From Sapria himalayana (taxonomy: Eukaryota; Streptophyta; Magnoliopsida; Malpighiales; Rafflesiaceae): a stretch of 64,000 bases of DNA. The notes under the pieces were generated by a model. That model did no database searches, was not told the origin of the DNA, and saw only the letters and a list, made by a program, of their open reading frames with translations. Position 1 is the first letter of the stretch; every line of letters starts with the position of its first letter. Below, in pieces: positions 50,779 through 64,000 of this stretch. A program made the position numbers and the translations under genes. Where the stretch lies: contig JAREIK010012345.1 in assembly GCA_029783825.1 (NCBI GenBank), forward strand, positions 1 to 64,000. The letters run 5' to 3'.

Positions 50779-53622
50779 GAGAGTAGATAAATAAATAGAT
50801 AGACAAATAAATTGATAGATAGACATGTAGATAAATAGATAGATAGATAAACCGATAGATTGTTAGATAAATAGATAAATATATAGATAGACATAATGAT
50901 AGATTGATAGAAATATAGATACTCACATAGATATATAAATAGGTAAATAGACAGATTGACACATAGATAGATAGGCAGGTAGACATATAGATAGATAGAT
51001 AGATATACAGACAAATAGATAGACATATAAATAGATACTTGGTATAATAGAAAGACAACAGATAGACAGAAAGATAGAAAGCTAGATAAAAAGCCATACA
51101 GATAGATAGATAGATAAAAATATAGTTAGACATATAGACAGACATATAGATAGACAAATAAAGAGACAGATAGACAGACAGATATATAGATAGATAGATA
51201 AATAGAAAAATATATAGATAGATAGATGGACAGATTGATAATGAGATTGAAAATATATATTGAGTGATTGATTGATAGATTAATAGCCAGATTAATATAT
51301 AGATTAGTAGACAAATTAATGGAAGATTGATAGACAGATAGATTAATAGATATATAGACAGATAGATAGATAGTCAGATAGATATACATACAGATAGATA
51401 GATATACCGATAAATATATAGATAAATAGATATACAGATCATTGATAGATAAATAAACAAACAGAGAGACAAATAGATGGATAGATAGATAGACAAACCG
51501 ATAAATAGCTAGATAGACATATAGACAGATAACATACAAATAGATAGTCAGATAGGTAGAATAATATGCAGACCGATAGACAGAAAGATAGATAGATGAA
51601 TTGACAGACAGTTAGACAACCAAATAAATATATAGATAGATAGACAAATAAATAGATAAATAGACACATAGAAGAACATACAAACATTGAGAGATAAAAA
51701 TATATAGTTGGATAGACAGATTGATAGACAAATAGATATATAATTTGATTGTGATAATAATTTAGAGATAGAAAGATAGAAAGATAGAAAGATAGATAGA
51801 TATATAGATATACAGATTGATAGATAGATTTATAAATAGATTCATAAATAGATTGATATACTTATTGTTAAAGAGGATGATAGACAGATTTTTACACAGG
51901 TTTATAGATAGATTGATATACCAATTCATAGATAAATTGATAGACAAATTTATAGTTAGGATGATAGAAAGATTGATAGATAGATATACAAGCAGATTAA
52001 GAAATAGATAGATAGATGGATAGATAAATATATATTGATAGTTAGGTAGATAGTCATATATATATATATATATTAGTATAGACAGATAGGTAGATAGATA
52101 AACAAATTATTACACAAAAAGATGGATAAATAAATATATAGATAGATAGATAAGGAGATAGGTAGATATACATAAAGATATACAAATAGATAAATAGATA
52201 AATATATAGATAGAGAGAAAGATAGAAATATATATGATAGATAGTTAGATAGATAAATAGAAAGACAAATAGATTGATAGATAGACATAAAGATAGATAG
52301 ACAGATTGATAGATAGATAAACAACATATATATAGATAGTAGATAGATGGACAAATAAATATAGATAGATAGATTGATAGATAGATTAATAGACATATTG
52401 ATAAACTAATTTATAGACATTTTGAAAAATTGATTGATAGATAATTAAATAGATAGATAGATATATATATATAATAGTCAGATAGACAAATAGAAAGATA
52501 GATAGATTTATCGATAAATTGTAAGATAGATAGATAGATAAATACATGGATCAATAGATAGATTATTAGACATACAAATAGATATATAGATATATTGATT
52601 GAATGAAAGATAGATAGATAGATAGATATATAAATAGATAGATAGTTAGCTAGCTAGATAAAAATATAAATATTAAAATAGGTAGCCAAACAAATAGATA
52701 GATAGATAGACATATACATAGACAGAAAGATATACATATATATAGATAGATAGATGGACAGAATGAAGGAAAAATAGATAAACAACTAGATAAATAGATA
52801 GACAGATAGAAAAAAGATATATAGATAGACAACCCAATACGCAAATAGATCGATAGATAAATAGAAAGACAAATAAAGAAACCTATAGATAAAGAAAGAG
52901 ATAGAAAGATAGATATATAGATAGATAGACAGACAGATAGACATATAGATGAACAGACATAATTATATAGACATAAATATAGGCAGAGAGATCGATAGAA
53001 AGACAGATATACATAAAGATAAACAAATAAATAAATATACATATAGACCGATATAAAGAAAGATAAATAGATAAATAGATAGATAGATACGTAGTCAAAT
53101 AGATAGATATATAAACCTATAGATAGATAGACAAATATATAAACATATAGAAAGATAGACATATAGACAGATATGTAGATAGAGAGACAGATAGAGATAT
53201 AGATAGATAGATAAAAAGATAGATAGATAGAAAGATAAACAAACAAATAGACAGACAAATAGAAAAATTTATAGATAGACCAATATAAAGATAGATAGAT
53301 AAATAGATACAGATACAAATTTAAATAAGTAGATAGATATATAGATAGACCGAGATAAAAATATATAGATAGATATTTAGATAGTTAGACATACATATAG
53401 ATATATAGATAGATAGACAGAGAAATATACAAAAAGATAGATAGATAGACATATAGAAATACAGATAGATGATAGATTGATTGATACATAGAAGATAGAC
53501 AATATATATATATAGAGGTAGATAATTAGATAGATAGATAGAAATATAAATAGATAAAAAGATATAGATAGATCATAGATAGATAACTAGATAGATAGAA
53601 AGATAGATCAATAGATAAAAAG

Positions 53623-53661
<39 letters not shown>

Positions 53662-56600
53662 ATAGATAGATTGATAGATAAATAAAAAGAAGAAGATAGA
53701 TAAATAAATTGATTGAATGATAGAAAGAAAAAAGATAGATAGATAGACAACTAAGTAATATATTACAAATATATAGAAAGATTATATATATAGATAGAGA
53801 TAGAATGATAGTTCAATAGATAGATGGAAATATAGATAAAAAGATAGACAGATAGTTAGAAAAATAGATAGATATATAGATATATAGAAGATAGACTAAT
53901 AGATAGATATAGATTATTATATTGATAGATAACAAATAAATAGATATATTATAGACAAGTCAGATAGTTAGATAGATTGATAAATAGATAGATAAATAGA
54001 GATAAATATATAGATAGATAGATATATAGATAGACAGATAGACATATAGATAGACAAAAAGATATACTTATAGATAGACAACTAGGTATATAGATAGATA
54101 GATAAATAGATAGATATGTAAATTGACTAATAGATATATATATATATATAGATATAAAGTTAGTTAGAAAATTATAAAGTCACATTTATAGATAGGTCGA
54201 TAGATAGATAAATAGATAGGTCGATAGATAGATAAATAGACAGGTATATAGATAGATAGATAGATAGACAGAGGATAGATAGACATATAATAAGATGGAT
54301 AGATAGATGGACAGATAGTCAAATAGATAGACTTATATATAGATAGATAGAGATTTAGACAGATTGATTGATTGGTAGATAGATAGAAAAATACATAGTT
54401 AGATATATATTCAGTTTGATAGATAGAATAATAGATATATTGATAGACAAATTGATAATTAGTTTGATATATAGATTGATAGATAGATTTGTAGGCAGAT
54501 AGAAAGATAGATAGATGAATAGATAGATAGATAGATAGATAGATTGATTGATTAAATGATAGATATATTAATCGATTGATTAATTGACTAATAGATAGAT
54601 AGATCGATAGATTGATAGAATGATAATTAGATATATAGATAGACAAATAAATATACATATTTATTGATAAATCGATATACAAATAACATAAATAAAGAAA
54701 TAAAAAAACATATAAAGATATATAAAGAGATAGATAGATAGAAAGAAAGACATTACATAGATAGAAAATAGATAGATAACATTTACATAGAAAGATAGAT
54801 AGATAGAATGATGATGATAGATAGATAGATACATAGAAGGATAGACATATAGACAGACAGATAGATAGATATAGACAGATAGATATATAGATAGATAGAT
54901 AGATAGACAGTAAGTTAAATCAATAGATAGATAGATAGATAGACAGACAGATAGATACAAGGCTAGATATAATATATATATATTTTGATAGTAGATAGAT
55001 AGATAATTAGATAAACATATAGATAAATAGATTGAAAGATAAATTAATAGATAGATTGATAGACATATAGATTTTTTGATTGATAGATAGATTGATAGAC
55101 TAATTAATATACTTTTTAAATGATAGATAATTAGAGATATAGATAGACATAGGAATAAAAAGTAAGATAAATAGATGGATAGATAAATAGATAGATAGAT
55201 AGATAGACAGATTCATTGATTAAGTGATTTAAAGATAGATAAATAGAAAAATAGACAAACAGATAGACAGAAGATAAACAAAAAGATAGACAGATGAAAA
55301 ATGAATATATAGATAATAAGAGAGACAAATAGATAGACAAAAAGATAAACAAAAAGATAGACAGATAGAAAAATGAATATTTAGATAAAAAGATAGACAA
55401 ACATATAGATAGATGACACACGAATAGATAAATAAATAGATAGATAGTTAGACAAATATGATGATAGATAGATTGGCAGATAGATAGAGAGATAGACATC
55501 TAAATAGACAGATAGATAGATAAACAGATAGACAGATAGATACATAGATTGATAGACAAATATTTATATAGATTGATACATACAAAGATAGATAAATGGA
55601 TAGATAGATAAATAGACAGAAGATATATGGATAGATAGATAGATAAACAAATAAATAGATATATATATATATATATATATAGACTCTTATATAAATAGAC
55701 AGACAAATAGTTTGTTTGTTTGTTATACAGATATACAATTAGATAGGCAGACACATAGATCCCCAAAAAAAAAGATATAGATTAATATATAAATAGATAG
55801 AGAGATAGATATATAGATAGATAGATAGATAAAAGATCGACAAATAGAAATAGACAAAGTGATAGTAAGATAGATATATAAATTGATTGATTGATAAATA
55901 GTTAGATAGACAAAGATAGAGAGACAAATAAATAGGCAGAAATACATCCAGATAGAAGACAGATATATAGACAGATAAAAAGATAGATATACAATAAATA
56001 AACAGACAAATAGATAGATATTTACACAGATATAAAGGCAAATAGATAGACAGACATATAGATAGACAAATATAAAGTCAAATAGATTGATAGATTAGAA
56101 AATATATAGATAGATAGATAGATAGACAAAATTATAGACACACATAAAGATAGATAGATAGAATGATAAATAGATAAATATATACAGATATATAGATAGA
56201 TAGATAGAAACTTAGATAGATAGACAGAAGATAGGAGTTAGATAGATAGATTGATTGATTGAATTATAGATATATAAATAAATATATTGATAGTAGATAG
56301 GCAAATATATAGACAAATAGATAGTCAAATAGATAGATAGATTGAACAAATCAATAGCAAATAGATACACAGATAGTTTGTTAGATAGACAGGAAGATAT
56401 ATATATCATAGATAGTTAGATAAAAAGATAGACAAATATATAGATAGATATATAGATAGATATATAGATAGATATATTGATAGACAGACAAATAGATAGA
56501 TAGGTAGATAGATACATAATTAGATAGAAAGATATATTGATAGATAGATAGATAGACAAATAGATAGACAGATAGATAAACAATAGATAGATAAATAGAT

Positions 56601-57360
56601 AGATAGATAGATTGACAGATTATAGATATTAAATTAACAGATTATAGATAGATAGATTGACAAAAAAGTTCACATATAGATAGGAAAACAGATAGACAGA
56701 TAGATATATAGATAGATAGATGGATAGATGTATAGATAGACGGATAAAAAGTTAGATAGATAGATAGACATATAGATAGATAGATAGATAAACTAATAGA
56801 TAGAAAGAAATAAAGATAGATAGATAGTCAGATAGATAAACAAATAGATCGTATATATATATATATATTATATATATTTATTTATTTATTTATTTATATA
56901 GATAGATAGATAAATAAATAAATAGATGGACATATAGATAAAAAAATAGATTCACAAATACATACACAAATAGATAGATATATAGATAGGTACATAGATA
57001 GATATATAAATAGATTTATTAACATATAGATAGACAGACAAACAAACAGATAGATTGATTGATAGATTACTTGATAGATAGATAGATAGATAGAAAAATA
57101 AAGTAGATAGATAGATATATAGATAGACATATAGTTAGTAGTTAGTTATAAATTTTTTTAGATAGATAGATAGATAGACAGATAGATAAATAGATAGAAA
57201 GATATACAGATATATAGACATATAGATAGATTAATTGATAGAAAAATAGCTAGAAATAAAGAAAGAAAGAAAGATAATTTGACATATACATAGATAGATA
57301 AATATAAATAGATTTATATATAGATATACAATAGATATAAAAATAAATAGACAAATATAT
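49507..57360 (-). repeat. Degenerate GATA array 3 (7.9 kb)
   Basis: GATA/TAGA reads on the plus strand, starting about 12 bp after the right CACTA end of element B and ending about 8 bp before the terminus of fragment C. The same CAAATAGA and GACA variants occur as in array 1. TA expansions lie near 50740-50772, 53625-53660, 55660-55680 and 56855-56870. A GTTT run lies at 55711-55725. A TTTA block followed by a TAAA block (56877-56925) could form a hairpin. All Tyr/Leu/Ser/Ile frames are artefacts. Confidence 0.95.
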
Positions 57361-57367
57361 AAAAATT

Positions 57368-59317
57368 CTCTATAATAATATGTTTATTTAGCTATAAAAA
57401 TTTAGCTAGAAAAATAATTCCTATCTAAAATGCATGGGATTAGCTAGGGAAAATCAAGAGATGCTAGATTTTACATTGAATTAAAAATTTGTGATGAATT
57501 TGTGACAGATTAGATATAGAAAATTTCAATTAATAATATCCCAAGTTAATATTATTATAGATTTTCATGCAACGATTAGTTGCAATTTTAGCAATATCTT
57601 TAGCGATGAACTTTCCCTAGTTAATTAGACTGAGACAAATTCCATCACTAAATAATTATCTGAAAAAACATTTCATGATTTTTATTAATTGCAAGCGATT
57701 AGTCCATAAAATGAAATTTCACAAATAAAATGCATTTAGTTAGGGAATTTTCCCTAACTATTTGAGCTGAGGATTATTCTGTACTAATCTATACTGATTA
57801 TTTTTTTATATTATATTATTTGTTTACTATTTGTTGAATTTTTTATATTGAATTTTTTTTTTCATCTATGGATGAGGAATCCATGAAAGACACCTCCTCT
57901 AATCATTATAAAAATATGATATTAAAAAAAAATATTTCAAAAATATATAAATATGAAAAAAATTATATTAATAAAGACTAAAATAACTATTTTAATGATT
58001 ATAAAATTTTTTAAAAAATTACATAAAGTTTTCTAAAATTTTTTATTATAAAATTTAAATATTTGTTTTAAAAAATAATAGATAATTAATTCTATAATTA
58101 TACTCATTTTAAATATATTTTAATGAATAAATGACATACACAAAAATTTATACTAATAAAAAGCTAAATAATTATTTATATGATTAAATAAAAAATATTA
58201 CAAAAATATCCGAATTAATAAATAAAAAAATAAATATTTAATTATTAAGGTTTAAAAAAATATTTTTATGAATATAGGAAAACTTATTAAAAAATAATTA
58301 CTAAAAGATTTAAAAGCTTTAATTATAAAAAAAAATTAAATTTTTCATAAAATTTAAAAGAAAATAAATTGATATTTAAAGATAAATAAATAGAAGTTTT
58401 AATTACATCAAAAAAATTTAATGATTAAAAAAATATCCCCGAGTGGTTATTAAAATAACACTTCAAATATTTTTTAGGGTTTAAAAAGGGTTATTTAAAA
58501 TATTACTAATGATATTTTTTTGTTCTAAAAAAATTAAATTTGCCCATTAGTTGATTGAATTCAAGTTTTATTTTTTTACCTACTAAAATATATAAGATTA
58601 AATAATTGAGTAAGATTTTACTATTAGCTTTTAATATTCTATTTTTATTAAAATAATAAATATAACTTTTTTAATGATATGCTCACTTTAAGTAATATTT
58701 GAAATTTTATAAATTATAAATTATTTTTACATATCTATCTTATTTATCCTAATATATAGAATCGTTTAAAATATGAAAGCTAGATAAGAAAACAAATTGT
58801 ACCAATATATTATCTTGACAATCTTACCTTAAAAGATTGAAGAGATCGTGCATGATAAATCTCGAATTCGATACTTTTGTTCTTAGTGTTTGGACAGATC
58901 TTTGTCATCACATAAAGATGTGATATCATTAGATAAAAAAATATATCTATTTTAACATTTGAATAAGTCATGAAATTGAAGACCAACTGGAAGAACATAT
59001 ACATCCATTATTTGAATTCCACAATAAATTTAAATTGGATTGAAAATATATCAATTATAATTGGTAGTTACTTATAAATTACTATAAACTATAAGTTTAT
59101 TCCATGCTAATTCATAAGATTTTAAATCAAAAAGAGATTATTAATCCTACTTTGTTTTAATATCATCAAATCATATCCCCCTTCAATTCTATATAATAAA
59201 ACACAACCTAAAGAGTAACTAGGCATGAGGAAGGATAAAAGAGCTTATACATGGCTACCCTTTTTCTAATCAGCTTTACCTATTGTGAAAGATTCTATTA
59301 ATGTATTCGAATATAAT
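57368..59317 (+). mobile_element. CACTA end fragment C
   Basis: CTCTATAATAATATG at 57368, followed by GTTTATTTAGCTATAAAAAT, aligns with the left end of element B at 30691 in the same orientation. The alignment then continues through subterminal motifs and the AT-rich unit to about 58740. From 58740 to 59317 is unassigned sequence. No opposite terminus is recognised before GATA units resume at 59318. Arrays on both sides share polarity, so C may be a decayed insertion that split one array. Confidence 0.6.
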
Positions 59318-61746
59318 AAGATAGATAGACCGATAGAGTGTGAATTAGATCGGAAGATAGATATGCAAATAAATGATAGATAGACAAATAGATAGACATA
59401 TAGAGAGATATAAAGATAGAGAGATAGATAAATAAAAAGATGGATGATAGATAGATATACAGAAGATAAGAAGAAAGATAGACAAGATAGATAGATAGAT
59501 AAATTTATAGATATATTGATAGATTTAAAGATATATTGATAGACAGACAGATAGACATAAAGATAGATAGATAGATATACGATAGATAGATCGATAGATA
59601 GAAATATAGACATATAGATAGATAGATAGATAGACATACATCTAGATATTCACATATTTTGACATATAGAAAGATAGATAGAGAGAGATTGATATACAGA
59701 TTGATAGATACATAGACAGATATTTAGTGATTTAGAAAGATAGATAGACATACAGATAGATAGATAGATTAGATTAATAGATAGATAGATAGAAAGAAGA
59801 TAATAGATATATATAATTTATAAATAGAGAGATAGAATATAGATAGATAGATAGACAAATAGATAAATATATAGTTCTGTAGATAAATAGATAGTTTAAA
59901 TTGATAGACAAATAGATAGATAGATAGAAAAATAGATAGATAGATTGATAGACCGATAGATAGATGATTGATAGAAGATTTAATAGATAAATTGATAGAC
60001 AATTGATGGACAAATGATAGATAGATTGATTGATTAATTGATAGATAGTTGATAGATAGATAGATAGATAATATATTTTTAGATATATAGACAGATAGAA
60101 AGATAGATAGTTCATAGATATATAAATATATAGATATAAAATAGATAGCTAAATAAATAGATAGCTAGATTAATTATAGATAGAAAGATATACATATATA
60201 TATATAGAGATAGATATATTGATAGATAGATAGATATATAGATAGATAGCTATATAGATAGATAAAGAGATATACAAATAGATAGACAGATAGATATTAG
60301 ATAGATAATTAGATGATATAAAAATTAATAGAATGATTGATATAAAGATGTATAGACATAATAATAAAAAAGATTAATAGACATATTAATAGATAGATTG
60401 AAACATAGACGAAAGTGAGATAGATAGAAATATTGATTTAATATATAGATAGATAGATAAAAACTCCATTTACTGAAAGTTTAATAGATAGATAAATTGA
60501 GAGATTATTAGATAGTAAGATAGATAAATAAATAGTTGATAAATTATTAGATAGTTAGATAGATTAATAGATAGATAGAAAGATAGATAATCAGATAGAT
60601 AGATAAAAAAATGGAATAGTTTGAAAGATCTATAAACAGGTAGTTAGATGATATATATATATATATATATATAGACATAAATATAGACAGATAGATAGAT
60701 TCAATGAAAGATAGATAGATAGAAAGATAGACAGATAGATAGATAGACAAAATGATAATTAAAAAATAGATAGAATGATAGATATATAGATTGATAGACA
60801 GAGAAATAGAATAAAGATAAATGAATAGATATACAAATAGACAGATAGATAGATATATAGATAGACAAGTAGTTAGATAAAAACATTTACAGATAGAAAT
60901 GTATATAAATAGATACATAGATAGATAGATAGAAAAATAGATAGAAAGATATATAGATAGATAGATATACTATAGATAGATATATAGATTGATAGACAGA
61001 GAAATAGAAATAAAGATAAATGAATAGATATACAAATAGACAGATAGATAGATAGACATAGATAGACAAGTAGTTAGATAAAAACATATACAAATAGAAT
61101 ATAGATAAATAGATACATAGATAGATTGATAGATAGATAGACAAATAGATAGAAAGAAATAAAGATAGATAGATATACTAATAGATAGATAGATAGATTG
61201 AGAGATAGATAGACAGACAGATAGACAGAAAGATATACAGATTGATAAATTGATTGATATACATATTGATAAAATGATTGATATACATATTTATAGAAAG
61301 GTTGAATGATATGTTGATAGATAGATAGATAGACAAATAGATAGATAGATAAATAAGTAGATTGATAGATAAAAAGATAGACAAATAGATTTACATATAG
61401 ATAGACAAAAAGATAGATAGAAAGATAGATAGATTTATATATAATATAGATAGATAAAAAAAATATAAATATAGATAGACAAACAGATAGATAGACATAT
61501 AGACATATAGATAGATAGATAGACAATTAGATTAAAAAAGTAGATAGAAATATACACAGCTAGGTTGATAGATAGAATTGATAGAGTGATTGATAGTTAG
61601 ATTTACAGATATATTGATAGACAGATTCATAGACAAATAGATAGAAAGACAGACAGATAGATAAATAGATAGATAGACAGAAAGATAGATCCATAGATAT
61701 ATAGAATTATAGATACTAAGATAGGTAAGTAGATAGATAGATAGAT
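59318..61746 (-). repeat. Degenerate GATA array 4 (2.4 kb)
   Basis: GATA/TAGA reads on the plus strand, ending …TAGATAGAT directly before CACAACAATAAAAAT. A tandem duplication of about 260 bp is visible inside: 60700-60895 and 60945-61090 share GATTGATAGACAGAGAAATAGA and GACAAGTAGTTAGATAAAAACAT. Confidence 0.93.
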
Positions 61747-62199
61747 CACAACAATAAAAATCCCATATAGTTAGGGAAAATTCCCTAGCTAAATGGGCAT
61801 TTTCCGTCGCTAAATGGGATATAGTAATGGATTAACGATGGATTAGTTCCCTATCTAAAGTGTTGGTCACTAAAATTTAGCAAGGAGAAAAATCCCTAGC
61901 TAAAAATTTAGCGATGGAAAAATCACTTGCTAAAAAAACAAATTTCCTATCTAAATTATCAAACAATATGAGATTTTCCATCGCTAAATGAAAATAGCGA
62001 CGAAAGATTCCCAAGCTAAAGTGATGGTCGCTTAATTTTAGCGACGAAAATGGTCCCTAGCTAAATAAATGTAGCGACAGAAAAATCCATTGCTAAAATA
62101 AAGATTTTCCCTGCTAATTTAGTAATGGATTTTTCCCTAGTTATTTTAATTTCAAAACTATTTTCAGAATTTAATTTATTTTAAATTTTTTTAATTAAA

Positions 62200-64000
62200 T
62201 AATTTTATATTTTAAAATCAAATTGAATAAAAAATGAAACTATAAATAATTTATAATAAACAAAAAAATAAAATCATTTAATAACTTATTCTAATTTAAT
62301 ATTTTACATAATTGAAACAAAAAAATAGTATTTTATTACATCTTATTCATCAATGTATCTACCGATAGTGCATAAAATATAATATATCCATTCATTGACA
62401 CTACTTTCTTTCCCTTTACTCCTGTGATCACCATTTTTCTTCTATGACAAAGCTGTCCGAGTAGCAGTACATATTGTCTAGTGAAAAATCTAATCATTTA
62501 TACAAGCTTTGTATGAGTAACAATGCGGTATCATATTTGTAAGAAATTTTAACCACTCATTCAAATTAAAATAAAAAAAAAGATAAGCTTTGATCAATAT
62601 ATAATTTTGCAGTATATATGTAAATATATACTAGCATTTCACTCCTACAAATATTACTACAGTATATGTGCATAAAAACTATATTATTATGTGTACATAT
62701 ATACTGATACAAATATACTCAGTATATATGCACATAAAATACTGTAGTATTATATGTACGTATATACTAAATTTATTCATACGTATATACCACATTAGTT
62801 GTTGTTGCTGCTACACCTGCTACCACTGCCACTACTACCTCCGCTACCTATACTGTCACCATTGTCATCGATGCCATCACCGCAGCTGCCACTGCTACCA
62901 CCACTATCGGTGTTGCCGCTGCATGCCATAGCTACGACTATTGCCACTAGTGATGTTGCTGCCACTGCCAGCACTACTAAGCCGTCGCCGCTACTACCAC
63001 CGCCGCCACTGCCATTTCTGCCACTACTGCACTACTTTCGGTGCTGCCACTACTACCACTGCTGCAATGCTGCTTCGGGTGCAGCCTCTGCTACCGCCGT
63101 TGCTGCGCTACCTCTGCTATCACCGCTTCCGCCACTCCTGCTGATGCCGCTGCCGCCACTGCCACCACTACTTCTTTCGTCACCGCCGCCACTGCCACCA
63201 CTGCTTCTTTCGTCACCGCCGCCACTGCCATCACTGTCGCTACTACCATCACTGCCACTACTGTCACTGTTGCTGCTACAACTACTATTGATTATAGGCT
63301 TTTACATACCTATAATAGGCTAAAACTATACCCAAAAAATTCGAAGACACACAAACATATTCATAGATATATAAAAATAGTTATTATAGACATGAACGAA
63401 CACAAATTAAAGTTGATTGTCATACAACTTAAACTAATAGTTAATTAAATAATTAATATTTTTATATTAAATTTAATAAAATCAGAATCTATAAATGAAA
63501 ATTTTAAATTAAACAAAATAAATTTATTTATTAACTTATTCGAATACAATATATTAAATAACTAAAACAAAAAATTAACAAAATTATATTATATCTTATT
63601 AATCAATGTATCTACCGACTATGCATAAAGTATAATCTATCCATGCATAGATGTTGCTTTCTCTCTTTTGGCTCCTCCGATCACCAACATTCTGCGGTGA
63701 AAAAGCTGTCTGAGTAACTGTGCTTCATGTCTGTTGAAAAATCCTTTCACTTATACAAGCTTCGTGTGTGAAACAATGCGGTACCACATCCGTAAGAAAT
63801 TTAAACCACTCAATCAAATCAAAATAAATAAAAAATACTATGTTTTGATAAATATATATTACTGCAGTAAATATGTACATATATACTAGCATTTCACTAG
63901 TACATATATTACTACAATATATGTACATATAAACTTCAGTATTATGCATACATATATACTGAATCCATATATACTCAGTATATATGTACATAAATACTAT
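62200..64000. repeat. ~1.24-kb tandem duplication within element D
   Basis: The A-rich stretch plus CATC-type unit plus TACATATATAC block at 62200-62795 recurs in direct orientation at about 63438-64000. Shared landmarks include AATCAATGTATCTACCGA (62348, 63602), CTGTCYGAGTA and ACAATGCGGTA. The second copy leaves the window before an island would be reached. Confidence 0.7.
62798..63290 (-). repeat. GC-rich trinucleotide island, reverse orientation
   Basis: GCTGCCACTGCTACC/GCCGCCACTGCC-type triplets are rich in CNG sites and form the reverse complement counterpart of 43401-43772. An internal duplication, ACTTCTTTCGTCACCGCCGC, is visible near 63168-63223. Open frames rich in Ala/Thr or Leu/Pro follow from the triplet repeat and show no domain. 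Confidence 0.85.

Larger units (their letters stand above)
61747..64000 (-). mobile_element. CACTA element D, reversed, 3' end portion (runs off the window)
   Basis: CACAACAATAAAAAT at 61747 is a degenerate CACTA end. Subterminal repeats at 61765-62160 (AGTTAGGGAAAATTCCCTAGCTAA, TCCGTCGCTAAATGGGA, TTTAGCGACGAAAA) lead to an A-rich stretch, the CATC-type unit (62341-62580), the TACATATATAC block, the GC-rich island and then the transposon 3' flank in reverse (63290-63425). The transposase genes, if present, would lie beyond 64000 on the minus strand. This gives the most complete picture of how the family's 3' end is normally built. Confidence 0.65.

Noticed and set aside
58800..58935. Third SINE-like candidate on the minus strand
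   Set aside because: A GTATCGAATTCGAG sequence recalls a B box, but no convincing A box was found at the expected distance.

Overview
The window is AT-rich plant nuclear DNA. The evidence is a degenerate pair of CACTA (En/Spm-type) transposase genes, TNPD-like and TNPA-like, with plant-style introns, plus fragments of plant ARF1-like, COP1-interacting-protein (CIP7-like) and topoisomerase II genes. I cannot name the species or say whether it is a monocot or a dicot. I see no intact host gene; every protein-coding relic carries stops or frameshifts, or is only a fragment.

Layout. (1) 1-511 is low-copy sequence with short direct repeats. (2) 511-4330 is a degenerate GATA array. (3) 4331-5809 is mixed AT-rich sequence. 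(4) 5810-11000 is an AT-rich tandem satellite with a monomer near 545 bp, interrupted at 9754-10653 by an intronless ARF1-like retropseudogene between 15-bp target-site-like repeats. (5) 11000-12445 is AT-rich, ending in satellite in the opposite orientation. (6) 12446-19566 is CACTA element 'A': a conserved leader with a pyrimidine tract, a TNPD pseudogene (13383-17088) and a TNPA-like pseudogene (17224-19031). (7) 19567-30690 is an 11-kb TCTA array. (8) 30691-49495 is CACTA element 'B', with matching termini, subterminal TTAGCGACGGA-type repeats, a nested second terminus (31958), a 9-bp-period TAAA/TAAAA array, inverted satellite, a deleted TNPD copy, a GC-rich trinucleotide island, captured CIP7-like and TOP2 fragments, a SINE, a TNPA last-exon remnant and the right terminus. 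(9) 49507-57360 is a GATA array. (10) 57368-59317 is a CACTA end fragment 'C'. (11) 59318-61746 is a GATA array. (12) 61747-64000 is the end of a reversed CACTA element 'D' with a partly duplicated island unit.

The most notable pattern is architectural. Four GATA/TCTA arrays make up about 39% of the window, and all four recognisable outer CACTA termini sit directly against an array edge. Element B also looks like a Pack-CACTA: matching inverted termini enclose transposase remains and pieces of two unrelated host genes. The many long predicted open frames rich in Tyr-Leu-Ser-Ile are artefacts of the TCTA repeat, which has no stop codon in any frame of one strand.
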